From Burkholderiales bacterium (lineage in GTDB: Bacteria; Pseudomonadota; Gammaproteobacteria; Burkholderiales; Burkholderiaceae_B), in the NCBI GenBank assembly GCA_021300475.1, contig JAJTDO010000012.1, positions 31,921 through 95,143 on the forward strand: DNA of 63,223 bases. The letters are read 5' to 3'. Shown in pieces: positions 37,360 through 46,817 of the stretch. Positions within the stretch are counted from its first letter, which is position 1, and each line of letters opens with the position of its first letter. A model generated the notes under the pieces. The model was given only the letters and a program-made list of their open reading frames with translations. It was not told where the DNA came from and ran no database searches. Position numbers and translations under genes: made by a program.

Positions 37360-39045
37360 TCACATGCGTTCGGGCGCAGAAACGCCCAACACGGAAAAGC
37401 CGTTGCGCAACACCTGACGGGTGGCCTGCAACAGGGCCAGACGAGCCATTTTCAGGGTCTCGTCGTCCACCAGGACACGCTCTGCATTGTAAAAACCGTG
37501 GAAATCCGCCGCCAGATCGCGCAAATAAAATGCAATCTGGTGGGGGGCCATTTCCTCAGACGCTTGTGACAGCGCTTCCTGATAGGCCGCCATGCGGTTC
37601 ATCAATGCCAACTCTTTAGGCGCCACTAACGCAGAAAGGTTCACTTTTGAAAGCTGCGTGGCATCGCCACCCCAGTTATTCAGGATGGAACAGATGCGGG
37701 CATGGGCATATTGAACGTAATAAACCGGATTTTCATCGGACTGCGAAAGCGCCAGATCAACATCGAAAACGAATTCGGTGTCAGCCTCCTGAGTGTCCCA
37801 AGCCTGCTGCTCGGCCACATTGCCGGACCAGCAAATAAGGTCGCGCAAGGTCACATAGCTGCCCGCGCGCTTGGAAATTTTCACTTCCTCGCCGTTGCGC
37901 ATCACGGTCACCATTTTGTGCAGCACGTAATCAGGGTAGCCCTTTGCGATGCCCAGACCCACGGTTTGCAAGCCGGCGCGAACACGCGCAATGGTGCCGT
38001 GGTGGTCTGAACCCTGAATATTGACGACCTTTTGATAGCCACGCTGCCATTTTGTGACGTGGTAGGCCACATCGGGTACAAAATAAGTGTAGCCACCTTC
38101 TGATTTGCGCATGACACGGTCTTTGTCATCGCCGAAGTCGGTGGTTTTCAACCACAGGGCGCCTTCAAACTCGTAGGTGTTGCCGGAAGCGACCATGCGG
38201 TTCACCGCATCTTCCACCTTGCCGTCTGTGTAGAGCGAACTTTCAAGGTAGTACTGGTCAAAGCGCACTCCGAAAGATTTTAAATCGAGGTCTTGTTCGC
38301 GGCGCAGGTAGGCCACGGCAAAGCGCCGTATGGATTCAAAATCAGAGGCATCGCCACTGGCGGTGACAGGCTCCACATCAGCGGCCTGTACGGTCGCGCC
38401 CGCAAGAAAATCGCGTGCGATGTCTGCAATGTAGTCGCCGTTGTAGGCATTTTCAGGCCAGCCGGCACTGCCGGGCGCCTCACCCGCGCAACGGGCCTGT
38501 ACTGAAATGGCGAGGGTTTGGATCTGAACACCGGCATCGTTGTAATAAAACTCCCGGTGCACTTGCCAGCCCTGAGTTTCCATCAGGTTGGCCAGACAGT
38601 CGCCCAAGGCGCCTTGGCGGCCATGGCCCACATGCAGGGGGCCGGTGGGGTTGGCAGAGACAAATTCGAGCAGCACGGTTTCGTTGGCATGGGTGTCGGA
38701 GCGACCAAACCGCTCGCCCTCAGCCAGTACGGCAGCAGCCACGGCCTGACGGGCGGCGGCACTGAGGGTGAGGTTGATGAAACCGGGACCTGCGATGTCA
38801 ATTTTTTCCACAAGCCCCGACAATTCTGGCCGGGACTGTAAAAACGTTACAAGTTCCTGCGCCAACTCACGGGGATTGCGCTTGGCAGGCTTTGCAAACT
38901 GCATGGCTGCATTGCACGCAACATCGCCATGGCTGGCCTGTTTCGGGCGCTCCAACAGGACAAGCTGTTCGGGTCTGTGACCCAGGCTGTTCTGCAAGGC
39001 GTCTGTGAATGCGGCAACAATAAGCTTGCGGTGGGAAAGCAACAT
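37360..39045 (-). CDS. argS: Arginyl-tRNA synthetase
   Basis: Charges tRNA-Arg; a tRNA-Arg gene is in this window. Class I motifs: [13 protein letters not shown] (HIGH equivalent) near residue 135, and KISKRAGS in the KMSK position. The N-terminal Add1 domain and C-terminal DALR anticodon-binding domain are complete at 561 aa. Lies 27 nt after cca. Confidence 0.97.
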   Translation of the reverse strand: MLLSHRKLIVAAFTDALQNSLGHRPEQLVLLERPKQASHGDVACNAAMQFAKPAKRNPRELAQELVTFLQSRPELSGLVEKIDIAGPGFINLTLSAAARQAVAAAVLAEGERFGRSDTHANETVLLEFVSANPTGPLHVGHGRQGALGDCLANLMETQGWQVHREFYYNDAGVQIQTLAISVQARCAGEAPGSAGWPENAYNGDYIADIARDFLAGATVQAADVEPVTASGDASDFESIRRFAVAYLRREQDLDLKSFGVRFDQYYLESSLYTDGKVEDAVNRMVASGNTYEFEGALWLKTTDFGDDKDRVMRKSEGGYTYFVPDVAYHVTKWQRGYQKVVNIQGSDHHGTIARVRAGLQTVGLGIAKGYPDYVLHKMVTVMRNGEEVKISKRAGSYVTLRDLICWSGNVAEQQAWDTQEADTEFVFDVDLALSQSDENPVYYVQYAHARICSILNNWGGDATQLSKVNLSALVAPKELALMNRMAAYQEALSQASEEMAPHQIAFYLRDLAADFHGFYNAERVLVDDETLKMARLALLQATRQVLRNGFSVLGVSAPERM

Positions 39046-39072
39046 GGAAAGGTCTTTGGTGGAAACAACCCG

Positions 39073-40272
39073 CTATTTTAGCAAGTCGTGCAGTGCTTGA
39101 CCAAGCAAGTCTTGCCTGGCCTTGGAAACGGCGTCAGGAACACTGACCCCCTGAATTGCGGCTTGCCGGGCCACATCGCCCATGGGCAATTTCTCAACGG
39201 TTTGCGCCAGATACTGCCAGGCGGATGCGTCAAGCGCAGCGGGTTTGCCCTCAAGGGCACAAACGCTCGCCAGCACGGCTTCCAATTGGCGGAAACGCGG
39301 AGCACGGCGGTACAAATCCACCTGCGTAAACAAGGCGTGAACTTCTTGGGCTGAGCAGGCCTGCTGGTACAAAGGCCGCACCAACACAGCCAAACGTAAT
39401 AAATCAGCGCAATCGGCGGGCACCCGAAATTGCTGTGAAAGCCACTGCTGCTGCGCCTGCGAAAGACCGCAGGCCACGCCCCAAAACGCCCAGCGCTGCT
39501 CCAGACTCCAAACACTTGCCTCAGCGCCGCCCAAGCTGTCCAATACGGGTTCGTTGTAAAGCAATGCTGCCAGCTCGGCAGTCAGCAAGCTTGCCAGAAC
39601 GCCACTTTGAAACATCACTTGCACCCCACGGGCCGGACACGCTGACATCAACAGGCGACTCAGTTCCTGCCATACCCGCTCAGCGACCAGTGCACTGCCC
39701 TCGCCTGCCGCCACCATGGACCGGCAAAACGCCAGGGTTTCAGGCGCAACTGAAAAGAGAGGAAACCGTGCAGCGAAACGCGCCAGGCGCAAAATTCGCA
39801 CCGGGTCTTCGGCAAACGCAGGGCTGACATGGCGCAGCATTTGATGCTGCAAATCCGCATAACCGCCCCAAGGGTCAAACACCAACCCCTGCGCGTCCAT
39901 GGCCATTGCATTGATGGTTAAATCGCGCCGCTGCAGATCGTCTTCCAGCGTGACGGACGGATCCGCATGAAAAACAAAGCCCTTGTAACCCATGCCGGAT
40001 TTGCGCTCGGTCCGAGCCAAGGCGTATTCCTCTTGCGTTTCGGGATGTAAAAAAACGGGGAAATCTGCACCCACGGGCTTAAAGCCCGCTTCTTTCATTG
40101 CCTGTGGCGTTGCGCCGACCACCAACCAGTCGCGGTCGAAAGAAGGCTGACCCATCAGTTCGTCGCGCACCGCACCGCCCACCACGTAGACCCGAACGCC
40201 GTCACCCAGCTTGGCCAAACGGGCATCGGGGTGAAAGCCGGACAGACGAACAGCAGAAAGCGGTGATGTCAT
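39073..40272 (-). CDS. cca: CCA-adding tRNA nucleotidyltransferase, HD motif lost
   Basis: Adds or repairs the tRNA 3' CCA end. The class II head is intact: [14 protein letters not shown], the [11 protein letters not shown] active-site Asp pair, RTERKSG, and [10 protein letters not shown]. Length (399 aa) matches the E. coli-type multifunctional Cca, but where that protein has CHDLGKG (HD phosphohydrolase) this one reads VACGLSQ. The C-terminal half is poorly conserved. So 2',3'-cyclic phosphodiesterase and phosphatase activities are probably gone. Confidence 0.9.
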   Translation of the reverse strand: MTSPLSAVRLSGFHPDARLAKLGDGVRVYVVGGAVRDELMGQPSFDRDWLVVGATPQAMKEAGFKPVGADFPVFLHPETQEEYALARTERKSGMGYKGFVFHADPSVTLEDDLQRRDLTINAMAMDAQGLVFDPWGGYADLQHQMLRHVSPAFAEDPVRILRLARFAARFPLFSVAPETLAFCRSMVAAGEGSALVAERVWQELSRLLMSACPARGVQVMFQSGVLASLLTAELAALLYNEPVLDSLGGAEASVWSLEQRWAFWGVACGLSQAQQQWLSQQFRVPADCADLLRLAVLVRPLYQQACSAQEVHALFTQVDLYRRAPRFRQLEAVLASVCALEGKPAALDASAWQYLAQTVEKLPMGDVARQAAIQGVSVPDAVSKARQDLLGQALHDLLK

Positions 40273-40293
40273 GGGAACGGGCGTATGGGGGAG

Positions 40294-41847
40294 TTAGCAT
40301 TGATCAAGTTGATTCAACACCTGTTGCGCCTGCGATTTTATCGCTGTTCGCTCTTCAGGCGACAAGCGTTGTATGTTTTTCGCCATCAAGGCCGTTCTGG
40401 GGTTGCCCATCAGCATGGCTTCATGAGTGTCCAGAAAATTCCAGTACAAGGTGGTGACCGGACACGCATCCGCCCCCACCCGCTTGGCGGGGTCGTAGCG
40501 GCAACCCTTGCAGTAATTGCTCATGCGCTTGGTGTAGGCACCGGAAGCGATGTAGGGTTTGCTTGTGAAACGCCCGCCATTGGCAAACAGTGCCATGCCC
40601 GCCACGTTGGGAAGTTCAACCCACTCGACGGCATCCACATACACAGCAAGGTACCAGTGGCTGACCGCCTCGGGTTGCAATTGCGCAAGCAAGCTGAAAT
40701 TACCCGTCACCATCAAACGCTGAATATGGTGCGCATAACCGTGCTTTAGGGTTTGCCCCACGGTTTCGCGCATGCAAACCATCTGGGTCTGCCCGTTCCA
40801 GAACCAGGCGGGCAAGGGCCGTTGGTGGTTAAAAAAATTGTCGCTGGCCATGGCCGGCATATCGAGCCAATACACACCCCGGATGAATTCCCGCCAACCC
40901 AGCACCTGCCTGATAAAACCCTCTGCACTGGCCAGGCTCACGGCGCTGTCGCGGTAGGCCTGCTCTGCAGCGGCAATGACTTCCAACGGGGAGATCAGGT
41001 GCAGATTCAAACTGGTGGACAACAAGGCATGCCAGCCAAACGGAGTGTGCGTCCACATGGCGTCCTGGTAGGTACCGAAATCTGTCAGGCGACTTTCAAT
41101 GAAACACTTCAAGGCGAGCAGCGCCTGCGCGCGGGTCACCGGCCATTTAAAGTTTTTCAACTCACCGGGGTGATCGGGGAACAGTCGCTCAACGGTTTGC
41201 ATCACAGCGAGGGTAATGTCGTCTGGCTCGAAAAACTCGGGATCGGGAATCAAACCGGGGCCGGCCTTGGGAAAACCAGAGCGGTTTTCAGCGTCGTAGT
41301 TCCACTGCCCACCCTCGGGTTCGCTTTGGTCCGTCAGCAATATTTTGTAGCGACGGCGCATTTCCCGGTAAAAAAATTCCATGCGCAAGCTTTTCCTGCC
41401 CTCGGCCCACTTCGCGAATTCGGCTTTGCTGCACAAAAAATGGGAATCGGAATGCAGGTTAAGTCTCAGGTTAAGCCGCTGTGCCATCTGTTCAAGCTCG
41501 ACTTGCAACCGGTATTCACCAGGTTCGACAACATCGAGTTGGGTGGCATTGAGTGCACTCAGTACAGCCGCCACCCGGTCAGTGAGTGCTGCAGGGCCTT
41601 CATCATCCAGCGATGTGTAATGAACCTGCCAGCCTTGCGTACGCAGGGTTTCTGCAAAGTGGCGCATGGCAGAGAGGAACAATACGAGACGCGCTTTGTG
41701 ATTCCAGACAACGGTGGATTCACCCGGTGCTTCAACCATTACGACGGTGGTGGTGTCCGGGTTTGCTGCCAACAAGGCAGGATTGCTCAAACTGAGTTGG
41801 TCGCCCAGTATCCAGACGACAGGGCGGGGTTGCAGGGCTTTGTTCAT
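40294..41847 (-). CDS. Fe-S photolyase/cryptochrome (PhrB, FeS-BCP type)
   Basis: Prokaryotic (6-4)-photolyase-like flavoprotein, 517 aa. The N-terminus VVWILGDQLSLSN and the tail NYCKGCRYDP...ADACPVTTLYW are diagnostic. Fe-S ligands fit PhrB: Cys in QMVCMRETVG, then C-x2-C-x12-C. The family carries FAD, a ribityllumazine antenna and a 4Fe-4S cluster, and repairs UV damage with blue light. It directly follows the DUF2256 gene and the B12-type regulator on the same strand, so is probably light-induced. Confidence 0.93.
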   Translation of the reverse strand: MNKALQPRPVVWILGDQLSLSNPALLAANPDTTTVVMVEAPGESTVVWNHKARLVLFLSAMRHFAETLRTQGWQVHYTSLDDEGPAALTDRVAAVLSALNATQLDVVEPGEYRLQVELEQMAQRLNLRLNLHSDSHFLCSKAEFAKWAEGRKSLRMEFFYREMRRRYKILLTDQSEPEGGQWNYDAENRSGFPKAGPGLIPDPEFFEPDDITLAVMQTVERLFPDHPGELKNFKWPVTRAQALLALKCFIESRLTDFGTYQDAMWTHTPFGWHALLSTSLNLHLISPLEVIAAAEQAYRDSAVSLASAEGFIRQVLGWREFIRGVYWLDMPAMASDNFFNHQRPLPAWFWNGQTQMVCMRETVGQTLKHGYAHHIQRLMVTGNFSLLAQLQPEAVSHWYLAVYVDAVEWVELPNVAGMALFANGGRFTSKPYIASGAYTKRMSNYCKGCRYDPAKRVGADACPVTTLYWNFLDTHEAMLMGNPRTALMAKNIQRLSPEERTAIKSQAQQVLNQLDQC

Positions 41848-42030
41848 TTAGCGTGACGCCGATTTGGAGGTGGTGTCGCCCTGCTTGCGGCAACGGTCAG
41901 AACAGAACTTAATCTGCTCCCAGTTTTTTTCCCAACTTTTACGCCAGGTCATGGGCTTTTGGCAGGCCACGCAGGTTTTGGTGGGCAAAAAAGACTTGTT
42001 GCCGGCAAAGCCTTGCTTCTTGGCACCCAA
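41848..42030 (-). CDS. DUF2256 small zinc-ribbon-like protein
   Basis: 60 residues with CVACQKPMTWRKSW and FCSDRCR, the two Cys pairs of DUF2256 (C-x2-C and C-x3-C). Such proteins are often next to or fused with Fe-S photolyases. Its stop codon abuts the photolyase start (TAAATG), implying coupled translation. Function unknown; a chaperone or partner of the photolyase is inference. Confidence 0.88.
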   Translation of the reverse strand: MGAKKQGFAGNKSFLPTKTCVACQKPMTWRKSWEKNWEQIKFCSDRCRKQGDTTSKSASR

Positions 42031-42032
42031 GG

Positions 42033-42968
42033 TCAGACAACCCCGTGGGTTTCGCGCCAGCGCTTCAACACCTTGGGTATGTCATCCAAGCTGTTCATGA
42101 TAACAATGCCCTCCGGGGGGCGTTTGCGCAAGACTGCAGACGAACCACCACACCAGATTTCCGTGCTGGCCGGCAATTTGCGACGCAGGTCTTCCAGACC
42201 TTCCGTCACCGAGGCATTGCTACTCAGGGAAGAATAAGACAGCGCCACCACGTCGGCGTGGTGGCTGGTAGCCGCCAAGGCGATTTCCCAGATAGGGGTC
42301 TGAACCCCGAGAGAAACGCACTTTGCGCCTTCCAACGCCATGATGGCCTCGGCCATCAAAAGCCCCAGTCCGTGCATTTCATTGGGCACAGTGGTCAGCA
42401 AAATTTTTGGTTTTTGAACCGAATCGGGAATGGTGTTGATGGCATTGCGCATCACCACCTGAATGTTTTCAGTAAATATGTGCTCTTCGAAAATCTGGAA
42501 ATAACCACGCGACCACGCCTCGCCCACCATCACGGCCATGGGCGCAACCACCTCAACCACAAAGCGGTGCAGGCCCAAGCGCAAAACAGACTGGGACAAA
42601 GACCTGCGGAATTCATCAATGCGGTGGGTTTTTATCAGGTCGAGGTAGGACTGCACATCATCGCTGCCGTCAAAGCTGACGGGGGCCGAGGCCCTTGCCG
42701 CAGCGCTTTCTGCCAGTGTATGTAACGAGCACACGTCCATGTTGATAATCTTGCCTGGACGGTGCCCTGCGTCTATCAACCGTTTGATGACACGCAGCTT
42801 CTCCACTTGGTCTGCCGGATAAATACGCTCACCGAACTCATCTCGCTCCGGCTGGGGGAAGTTGTAGCGGCGCTCCCAGACCCGGAGGGCGTCTTTAGAC
42901 AGCCCCGTGTCTCTTTCAACGGCGGCAATGCTAAAACGCAGCAAAGAAGATAAGGCTCTGTCGTTCAT
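42033..42968 (-). CDS. MerR-family B12-dependent photoreceptor repressor (CarH/LitR type)
   Basis: 311 residues. N-terminal MerR helix-turn-helix (FSIAAVERDTGLSKDALRVWERRYNFP), a helical-bundle domain and a cobalamin-binding Rossmann domain. It has both AdoCbl photoreceptor signatures: W152-x9-E162-H163 (upper cap) and E197-x-H199-x2-G202 (lower axial His). In CarH, AdoCbl tetramers repress in the dark and light breaks the Co-C bond. Divergent from the stress genes and first in a regulator-DUF2256-photolyase operon. A paired TGTnTnAGACA motif upstream is its likely operator. Confidence 0.9.
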   Translation of the reverse strand: MNDRALSSLLRFSIAAVERDTGLSKDALRVWERRYNFPQPERDEFGERIYPADQVEKLRVIKRLIDAGHRPGKIINMDVCSLHTLAESAAARASAPVSFDGSDDVQSYLDLIKTHRIDEFRRSLSQSVLRLGLHRFVVEVVAPMAVMVGEAWSRGYFQIFEEHIFTENIQVVMRNAINTIPDSVQKPKILLTTVPNEMHGLGLLMAEAIMALEGAKCVSLGVQTPIWEIALAATSHHADVVALSYSSLSSNASVTEGLEDLRRKLPASTEIWCGGSSAVLRKRPPEGIVIMNSLDDIPKVLKRWRETHGVV

Positions 42969-43016
42969 GGTTCACTGTTCTTAAGGTCAGGCGGAAAACA
43001 CCACTCGGCAATCAAA

Positions 43017-43057
43017 TGTATTAGACATCATTGTTAAATTGATAATTGTCTAAGACA
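43017..43057. promoter_or_regulatory. Candidate operator of the MerR/B12 regulator
   Basis: TGTATTAGACA (43017-43027) and TGTCTAAGACA (43047-43057) match at 9 of 11 positions; the second is a perfect palindrome about its centre. Their starts are 30 bp apart, about three helical turns, fitting cooperative binding of an oligomeric MerR protein. They sit just upstream of the plus-strand promoter and about 50-90 nt upstream of the regulator's own start. Confidence 0.6.
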
Positions 43058-43062
43058 TTCTA

Positions 43063-43091
43063 TTGACTGAGCACACAATACGTCCTATTAT
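43063..43091 (+). promoter_or_regulatory. Sigma-70 promoter for gpx-folE2
   Basis: TTGACT (43063-43068) and TATTAT (43086-43091) with a 17-nt spacer, a near-consensus housekeeping promoter. Its -35 starts 5 nt after the proposed operator, so binding there could block or tune it. It would leave a leader of about 95 nt. Confidence 0.75.
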
Positions 43092-43194
43092 AAATCCGCG
43101 TCCATGGTTTGACTAGGACAAAAGCAGCGAAATCTAGTCTCACACGGATTTTTGACCCGCAATTTTACCGCCGTATTCAGCAGAAATCGAATCG

Positions 43195-43761
43195 ATGAAA
43201 TTTTTTAGCGCCACCTGCTTGCTGTTTTGTTTCTGGATGTATCCAGCGGTGGGACACGCCAGTTGTCCGGAACTGCTTAACCATGAATTCAGCCGACTGC
43301 AAGATGAGCAACCGCAAAACCTTTGCCAATACGCGGGCAAAGTGATTTTGGTGGTGAACACCGCAAGTTACTGCGGCTATACCTCGCAGTACGATGGCTT
43401 GGAAAAAATTTACAGCCAGTACAAATCAGCCGGGCTGGTGGTGCTGGGCTTCCCGTCCAACGACTTCGGCTCTCAGGAACCTGGCAACAACAAGCAGATC
43501 GCAGACTTTTGCAAGAACACCTTTGACGTGAAATTCCCCATGTTTTCAAAAACCGTGGTGAGTGGCGCCAAAGCCAATCCGATGTTTCAAAAGCTTACCC
43601 AACAAACCGGCGGAGCACCGCGCTGGAACTTCCACAAGTATTTGATTGGAAGAGACGGCAAGGCAGTTGCGCAGTACAACAGCTCGGTGGAACCCACCGA
43701 TATCCGCATTACAAACGACATCAAAACCGCTCTGGCCCGCCAGATCAAGGAAACTCAATGA
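43195..43761 (+). CDS. Glutathione peroxidase family protein, exported
   Basis: 188 aa thiol peroxidase. A signal peptide (about residues 1-22, ending VGHA) suggests periplasmic location. The catalytic tetrad is visible: Cys in NTASYCGYTSQY near residue 60, Gln in NDFGSQEPGNN, and Trp-Asn in RWNFHKYLI. Cys replaces selenocysteine, as usual in bacteria. It is the first gene after the divergent promoter and overlaps folE2 by 4 nt. Confidence 0.93.
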   Translation: MKFFSATCLLFCFWMYPAVGHASCPELLNHEFSRLQDEQPQNLCQYAGKVILVVNTASYCGYTSQYDGLEKIYSQYKSAGLVVLGFPSNDFGSQEPGNNKQIADFCKNTFDVKFPMFSKTVVSGAKANPMFQKLTQQTGGAPRWNFHKYLIGRDGKAVAQYNSSVEPTDIRITNDIKTALARQIKETQ

Positions 43762-44561
43762 ACGCTCCCGACAAAATGCTGCTGCCCGATGTCCAGTCAA
43801 ACCTGGACGAAAGAAATATTGCAATCAACCGGGTGGGCGTGCGTGCCATCGTTCATCCCGTGATTGTTGAAACACCGAACGGCCCGATGCCCTCGGTGGC
43901 CCACATCGACATGGCGGTCTACTTGCCCGGGGACACCAAAGGCACGCACATGTCGCGCTTTCTGGAAGTGCTGCAGTCTCATGGCGAAATGCTGAACTTT
44001 GAACATGGCACCCACATGATGATGGCCATGCTGGATCGCCTTGAAAGCAAGTCTGGCAGCATCACCATGAAGTTCCCCTACTTCATTCGCAAAACTGCTC
44101 CAGTTTCAGGCGTTCAAAGCCTGATGGATTATCAGGTGGTGTTGGACATTGACTGCAATGGTGGCCTGACAGACTTCTGGATGTCGGTTGTGGTTCCGGT
44201 CACCAGCCTGTGCCCCTGCTCCAAGAAGATTTCTGACTACGGTGCGCACAACCAACGGTCACACATCACCATCAAGGTACTCATCGACGAAAGCATGAGC
44301 GTGGAAGAATTGGTGAACATTGCAGAAAAGGCAGCCTCTTGCGAGCTCTACGGACTGCTCAAGCGCCCGGATGAAAAATATGTGACTGAACGCGCTTATG
44401 AAAATCCGAAATTTGTTGAAGATCTGGTGCGCGACATTGCCATCGAGTTGAACAATGAAAATCGGGTTGCCCGCTACCGCGTTGAAAGCGAAAACTTCGA
44501 ATCCATACACAACCACTCTGCGGTGGCCTGGATTGAGCGCAATAAAAGACTTGGTCGGTAA
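43758..44561 (+). CDS. folE2: GTP cyclohydrolase FolE2 (type IB)
   Basis: Converts GTP to dihydroneopterin triphosphate, first step to folate and other pterins, using non-zinc metals unlike FolE. The metal-site motif SLCPCSKKISDYGAHNQRS is clear and length 267 aa is typical. Coupled to gpx by a 4-nt overlap and ended by a strong terminator. In a photolyase/stress cluster it may supply pterin when zinc or FolE fails; that is inference. Confidence 0.95.
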   Translation: MNAPDKMLLPDVQSNLDERNIAINRVGVRAIVHPVIVETPNGPMPSVAHIDMAVYLPGDTKGTHMSRFLEVLQSHGEMLNFEHGTHMMMAMLDRLESKSGSITMKFPYFIRKTAPVSGVQSLMDYQVVLDIDCNGGLTDFWMSVVVPVTSLCPCSKKISDYGAHNQRSHITIKVLIDESMSVEELVNIAEKAASCELYGLLKRPDEKYVTERAYENPKFVEDLVRDIAIELNNENRVARYRVESENFESIHNHSAVAWIERNKRLGR

Positions 44562-44570
44562 TGGGTTTTG

Positions 44571-44601
44571 TCCACCCAAACCAGGGTGGATTTCTTGTTT
44601 T
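44571..44601 (+). terminator. Rho-independent terminator after folE2
   Basis: TCCACCC-AAACCA-GGGTGGA (44571-44590) followed by TTTCTTGTTTT. It separates gpx-folE2 from the lipid gene cluster. Confidence 0.9.
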
Positions 44602-44631
44602 AAAAGTGACTTTTAACATCTGAACTGTCGC

Positions 44632-44685
44632 ACCACCCTTTTTTGAAGGGAACTTCTTGTTAAATGTTTGCTCAAAAAGGGTGGT
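44632..44685. repeat. Long-loop inverted repeat
   Basis: ACCACCCTTTTTTGA (44632-44646) and TCAAAAAGGGTGGT (44672-44685) are complementary over 14 bases around a 25-nt AT-rich loop. It lies in the 44562-44829 gap. Its role is unclear; it could be a second terminator or a scar of rearrangement that also truncated the next gene. Confidence 0.6.
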
Positions 44686-44700
44686 CAGCGCAAAATACGG

Positions 44701-44725
44701 TAATACATAGGTCAAGGTTGTATTA
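44701..44725 (+). promoter_or_regulatory. Inverted repeat TAATACA-N11-TGTATTA
   Basis: Perfect 7-bp arms spaced 11 nt. The shape resembles dyads bound by MerR-type light regulators (TACA...TGTA). It lies upstream of the broken FAD gene and the DUF1365-cfa operon, so it may drive or control that operon. Binding is untested. Confidence 0.45.
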
Positions 44726-44829
44726 GTGACCCATGATTCTGGCTGCTTGTATGTGCCAGTATGTCTTTTATCCGTGTTCTTTATTGTTCATTAAGGATGT
44801 TATGAGTCTTCATTTGGTGGGTGACGTGA

Positions 44830-46020
44830 TGGGCACCCGAGGACACAGCGCTGCAAAAATTCCCTGTAGACACCGGCTTTCTGGTGTTCAACGAAAGAAC
44901 CTACCCGAATCTGATTGCCCTGTTTGATGAACTGGACGTTGAAACCGCTTTGTCTGACATGTCTTTTGCAGTGTGCCTGCCGGAAATTGACCTTGAGTGG
45001 TCGGGTACAAATCTGGACACCGTGTTTGCCCAGCGCAAAAACCTGTTGTCGCCGCGCTTTCTGCGCATGATCAAAGATATTTTGCGTTTCAACAAGCAAT
45101 CGACCGAAATGGCGTTGGCACAAGCGGACTCCAGTGTCGGGCAGAACATGCAAATGCCGCTGGATCAGTTTCTCCAGATCAACAAATACTCCAAAGAATT
45201 CATTAACTGGTACCTGCTGCCCATGGCAGCGGCGATCTGGTCTTGCCCTTCCAGCCAGATGATGGCTTTTCCGATGGCCACGTTTGTACGCTTCTGCCAC
45301 AACCATGGTTTGTTGCAGGTGGAAAACCGCCCGCGCTGGTTCACAGTGAAGGCAGGGGCCCGCAACTACGTTCAAAAGATACTGCCTTTCATTCTCAGGG
45401 TGGAAACCAAGTGTCCGGCGCTGCGCGTCACACCACTGACTGGTGGTGGCGTTGAGGTGGAAACCCGCTTGGGCATAGAAACCTTCGATGCCGTTGTAAT
45501 TGCAGCGCACAGCGATCAGGCACACGCCATGCTCGAGGGCAGCAATCCGCAGCAACGCACATTGCTGAAAAACATCCGCTACCAGGACAACATTGCCTAC
45601 CTGCACACCGACCTGAATTTAATGCCCAAGCGTAAAAAGGTGTGGTCTTCCTGGAATTACCTCAGCGATGTCACCAACCCGCAACCCAGCGTTTCCGTGA
45701 CTTACTGGCTGAACCGCTTGCAACCGCTGCCGTTCACCACCGATGTCATGGTCACTTTAAATCCGATTACCGAACCGGACGCAAAGCATGTGATTCGCAA
45801 GATTCACTACAGCCACCCGATTTTTGATGGCCCTGCCATTGAGGCACAACATCGACTCGACGCCCTTCAAGGCGAAGGCGCCGTGTTTTTGGCGGGCGCT
45901 TGGGTCGGTTACGGCTTCCATGAGGACGGACACAAGGCGGGCCTGAGGGCAGCCGAGTTACTGCGCAATTTCCTTACGCAGCGCAACCAGGACTTGCAGA
46001 CCGGAACCGCTCGCGCATGA
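44830..46020 (+). pseudogene. 5'-truncated FAD amine-oxidase-like (NAD(P)-binding) gene
   Basis: The frame reads FPVDTGFLVFNERTYPNLI and onward to AGLRAAELL, the body of FAD-dependent amine-oxidase-like proteins normally paired with DUF1365 and Cfa genes. The upstream part is gone: an in-frame TGA (44827-44829) lies 18 codons before FNER, and no GxGxxG dinucleotide-binding motif occurs in any frame nearby. A GTG at 44884 could start a 378-residue protein but it would lack the FAD-binding N-terminus. About 50-60 residues seem to be missing. The downstream start overlaps its stop by 4 nt. Confidence 0.75.
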
Positions 46021-46817
46021 CCGGGCCGGTTCAGTCTCCGCTGTATTTGGCGTGGGGCAAGGTTCGCCACGCCCGTTACACGGTACGCAAGCATGCCTTC
46101 GAGGTGTCCTCCTTCTTTATTCGTGTGAATTTGAGAAGGCTAAAGGACATTGAAAGCAACCGCTGGTTCTCCATAGGCAAAGGCGGCGTGTTTTCATTTG
46201 ATCCAGCCAACCATGGCACGGGAGAAGCCAGCATTGCAGACCCTTGCTCATGGCTGGAATCGCTGTTGAAATCCAACGGCCTTGAACTTGAACTCGGCGA
46301 CATCTGGTTGCACACCTTCCCACGCATGTTGGGCTATGTATTCAATCCAGTGAGCTTCTGGTTCTGCCATGGGCACAACGGTGAACTGCTGGCCATTGTG
46401 TGCGAAGTCAACAACACCTTTGGTGAAAAGCACTGTTACCTGCTCAGCAACCATGGCGCCACCCTGCTCAACGGTCAGGAGCACCATGCCAGCAAGGAAT
46501 TTCATGTCAGCCCGTTTTTTGAAGTGATGGGGCAGTACCGGTTCCGCTTTCACAACACAGATGAACGCAGTGTGGCCAGGGTCGACCTCGACGGTCATGA
46601 CGGACACCGTTTATCAACCAGCATTTGCGGCACGTTTTCAGTGCCCGACACACAACTCTGGAAAACCACCTTGTTCAAGTACAAGTGGTTTACGCTGGGC
46701 GTGATGATACGGATTCACACCCAAGCGCTAAGGCTTTGGATCAAGGGCGTTCCTTTTTTCTCCAAGCCTGAACCACCCACCCACCTTACAACGCAATCAG
46801 ATATTCAATCCACATGA
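46017..46817 (+). CDS. DUF1365 domain protein
   Basis: 266 aa. Family core: SPLYLAWGKVRHARYTVRKHAFEV, LHTFPRMLGYVFNPVSFWFCH, VCEVNNTFGEKHCYLL and KEFHVSPFFEVMGQYRF. DUF1365 proteins accompany FAD amine-oxidase-like and Cfa-type enzymes and are thought to act on membrane fatty acids, exact reaction unsettled. Overlaps genes on both sides by 4 nt (translational coupling). Confidence 0.93.
   Translation: MTGPVQSPLYLAWGKVRHARYTVRKHAFEVSSFFIRVNLRRLKDIESNRWFSIGKGGVFSFDPANHGTGEASIADPCSWLESLLKSNGLELELGDIWLHTFPRMLGYVFNPVSFWFCHGHNGELLAIVCEVNNTFGEKHCYLLSNHGATLLNGQEHHASKEFHVSPFFEVMGQYRFRFHNTDERSVARVDLDGHDGHRLSTSICGTFSVPDTQLWKTTLFKYKWFTLGVMIRIHTQALRLWIKGVPFFSKPEPPTHLTTQSDIQST

Noticed and set aside
44800-44927. 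Intact start for the FAD amine-oxidase-like gene from ATG 44802
   Set aside because: That frame (MSLHLVGDVMG) is out of phase with FPVDTGFLVFNER and lacks a GxGxxG motif, so it does not rescue the gene.
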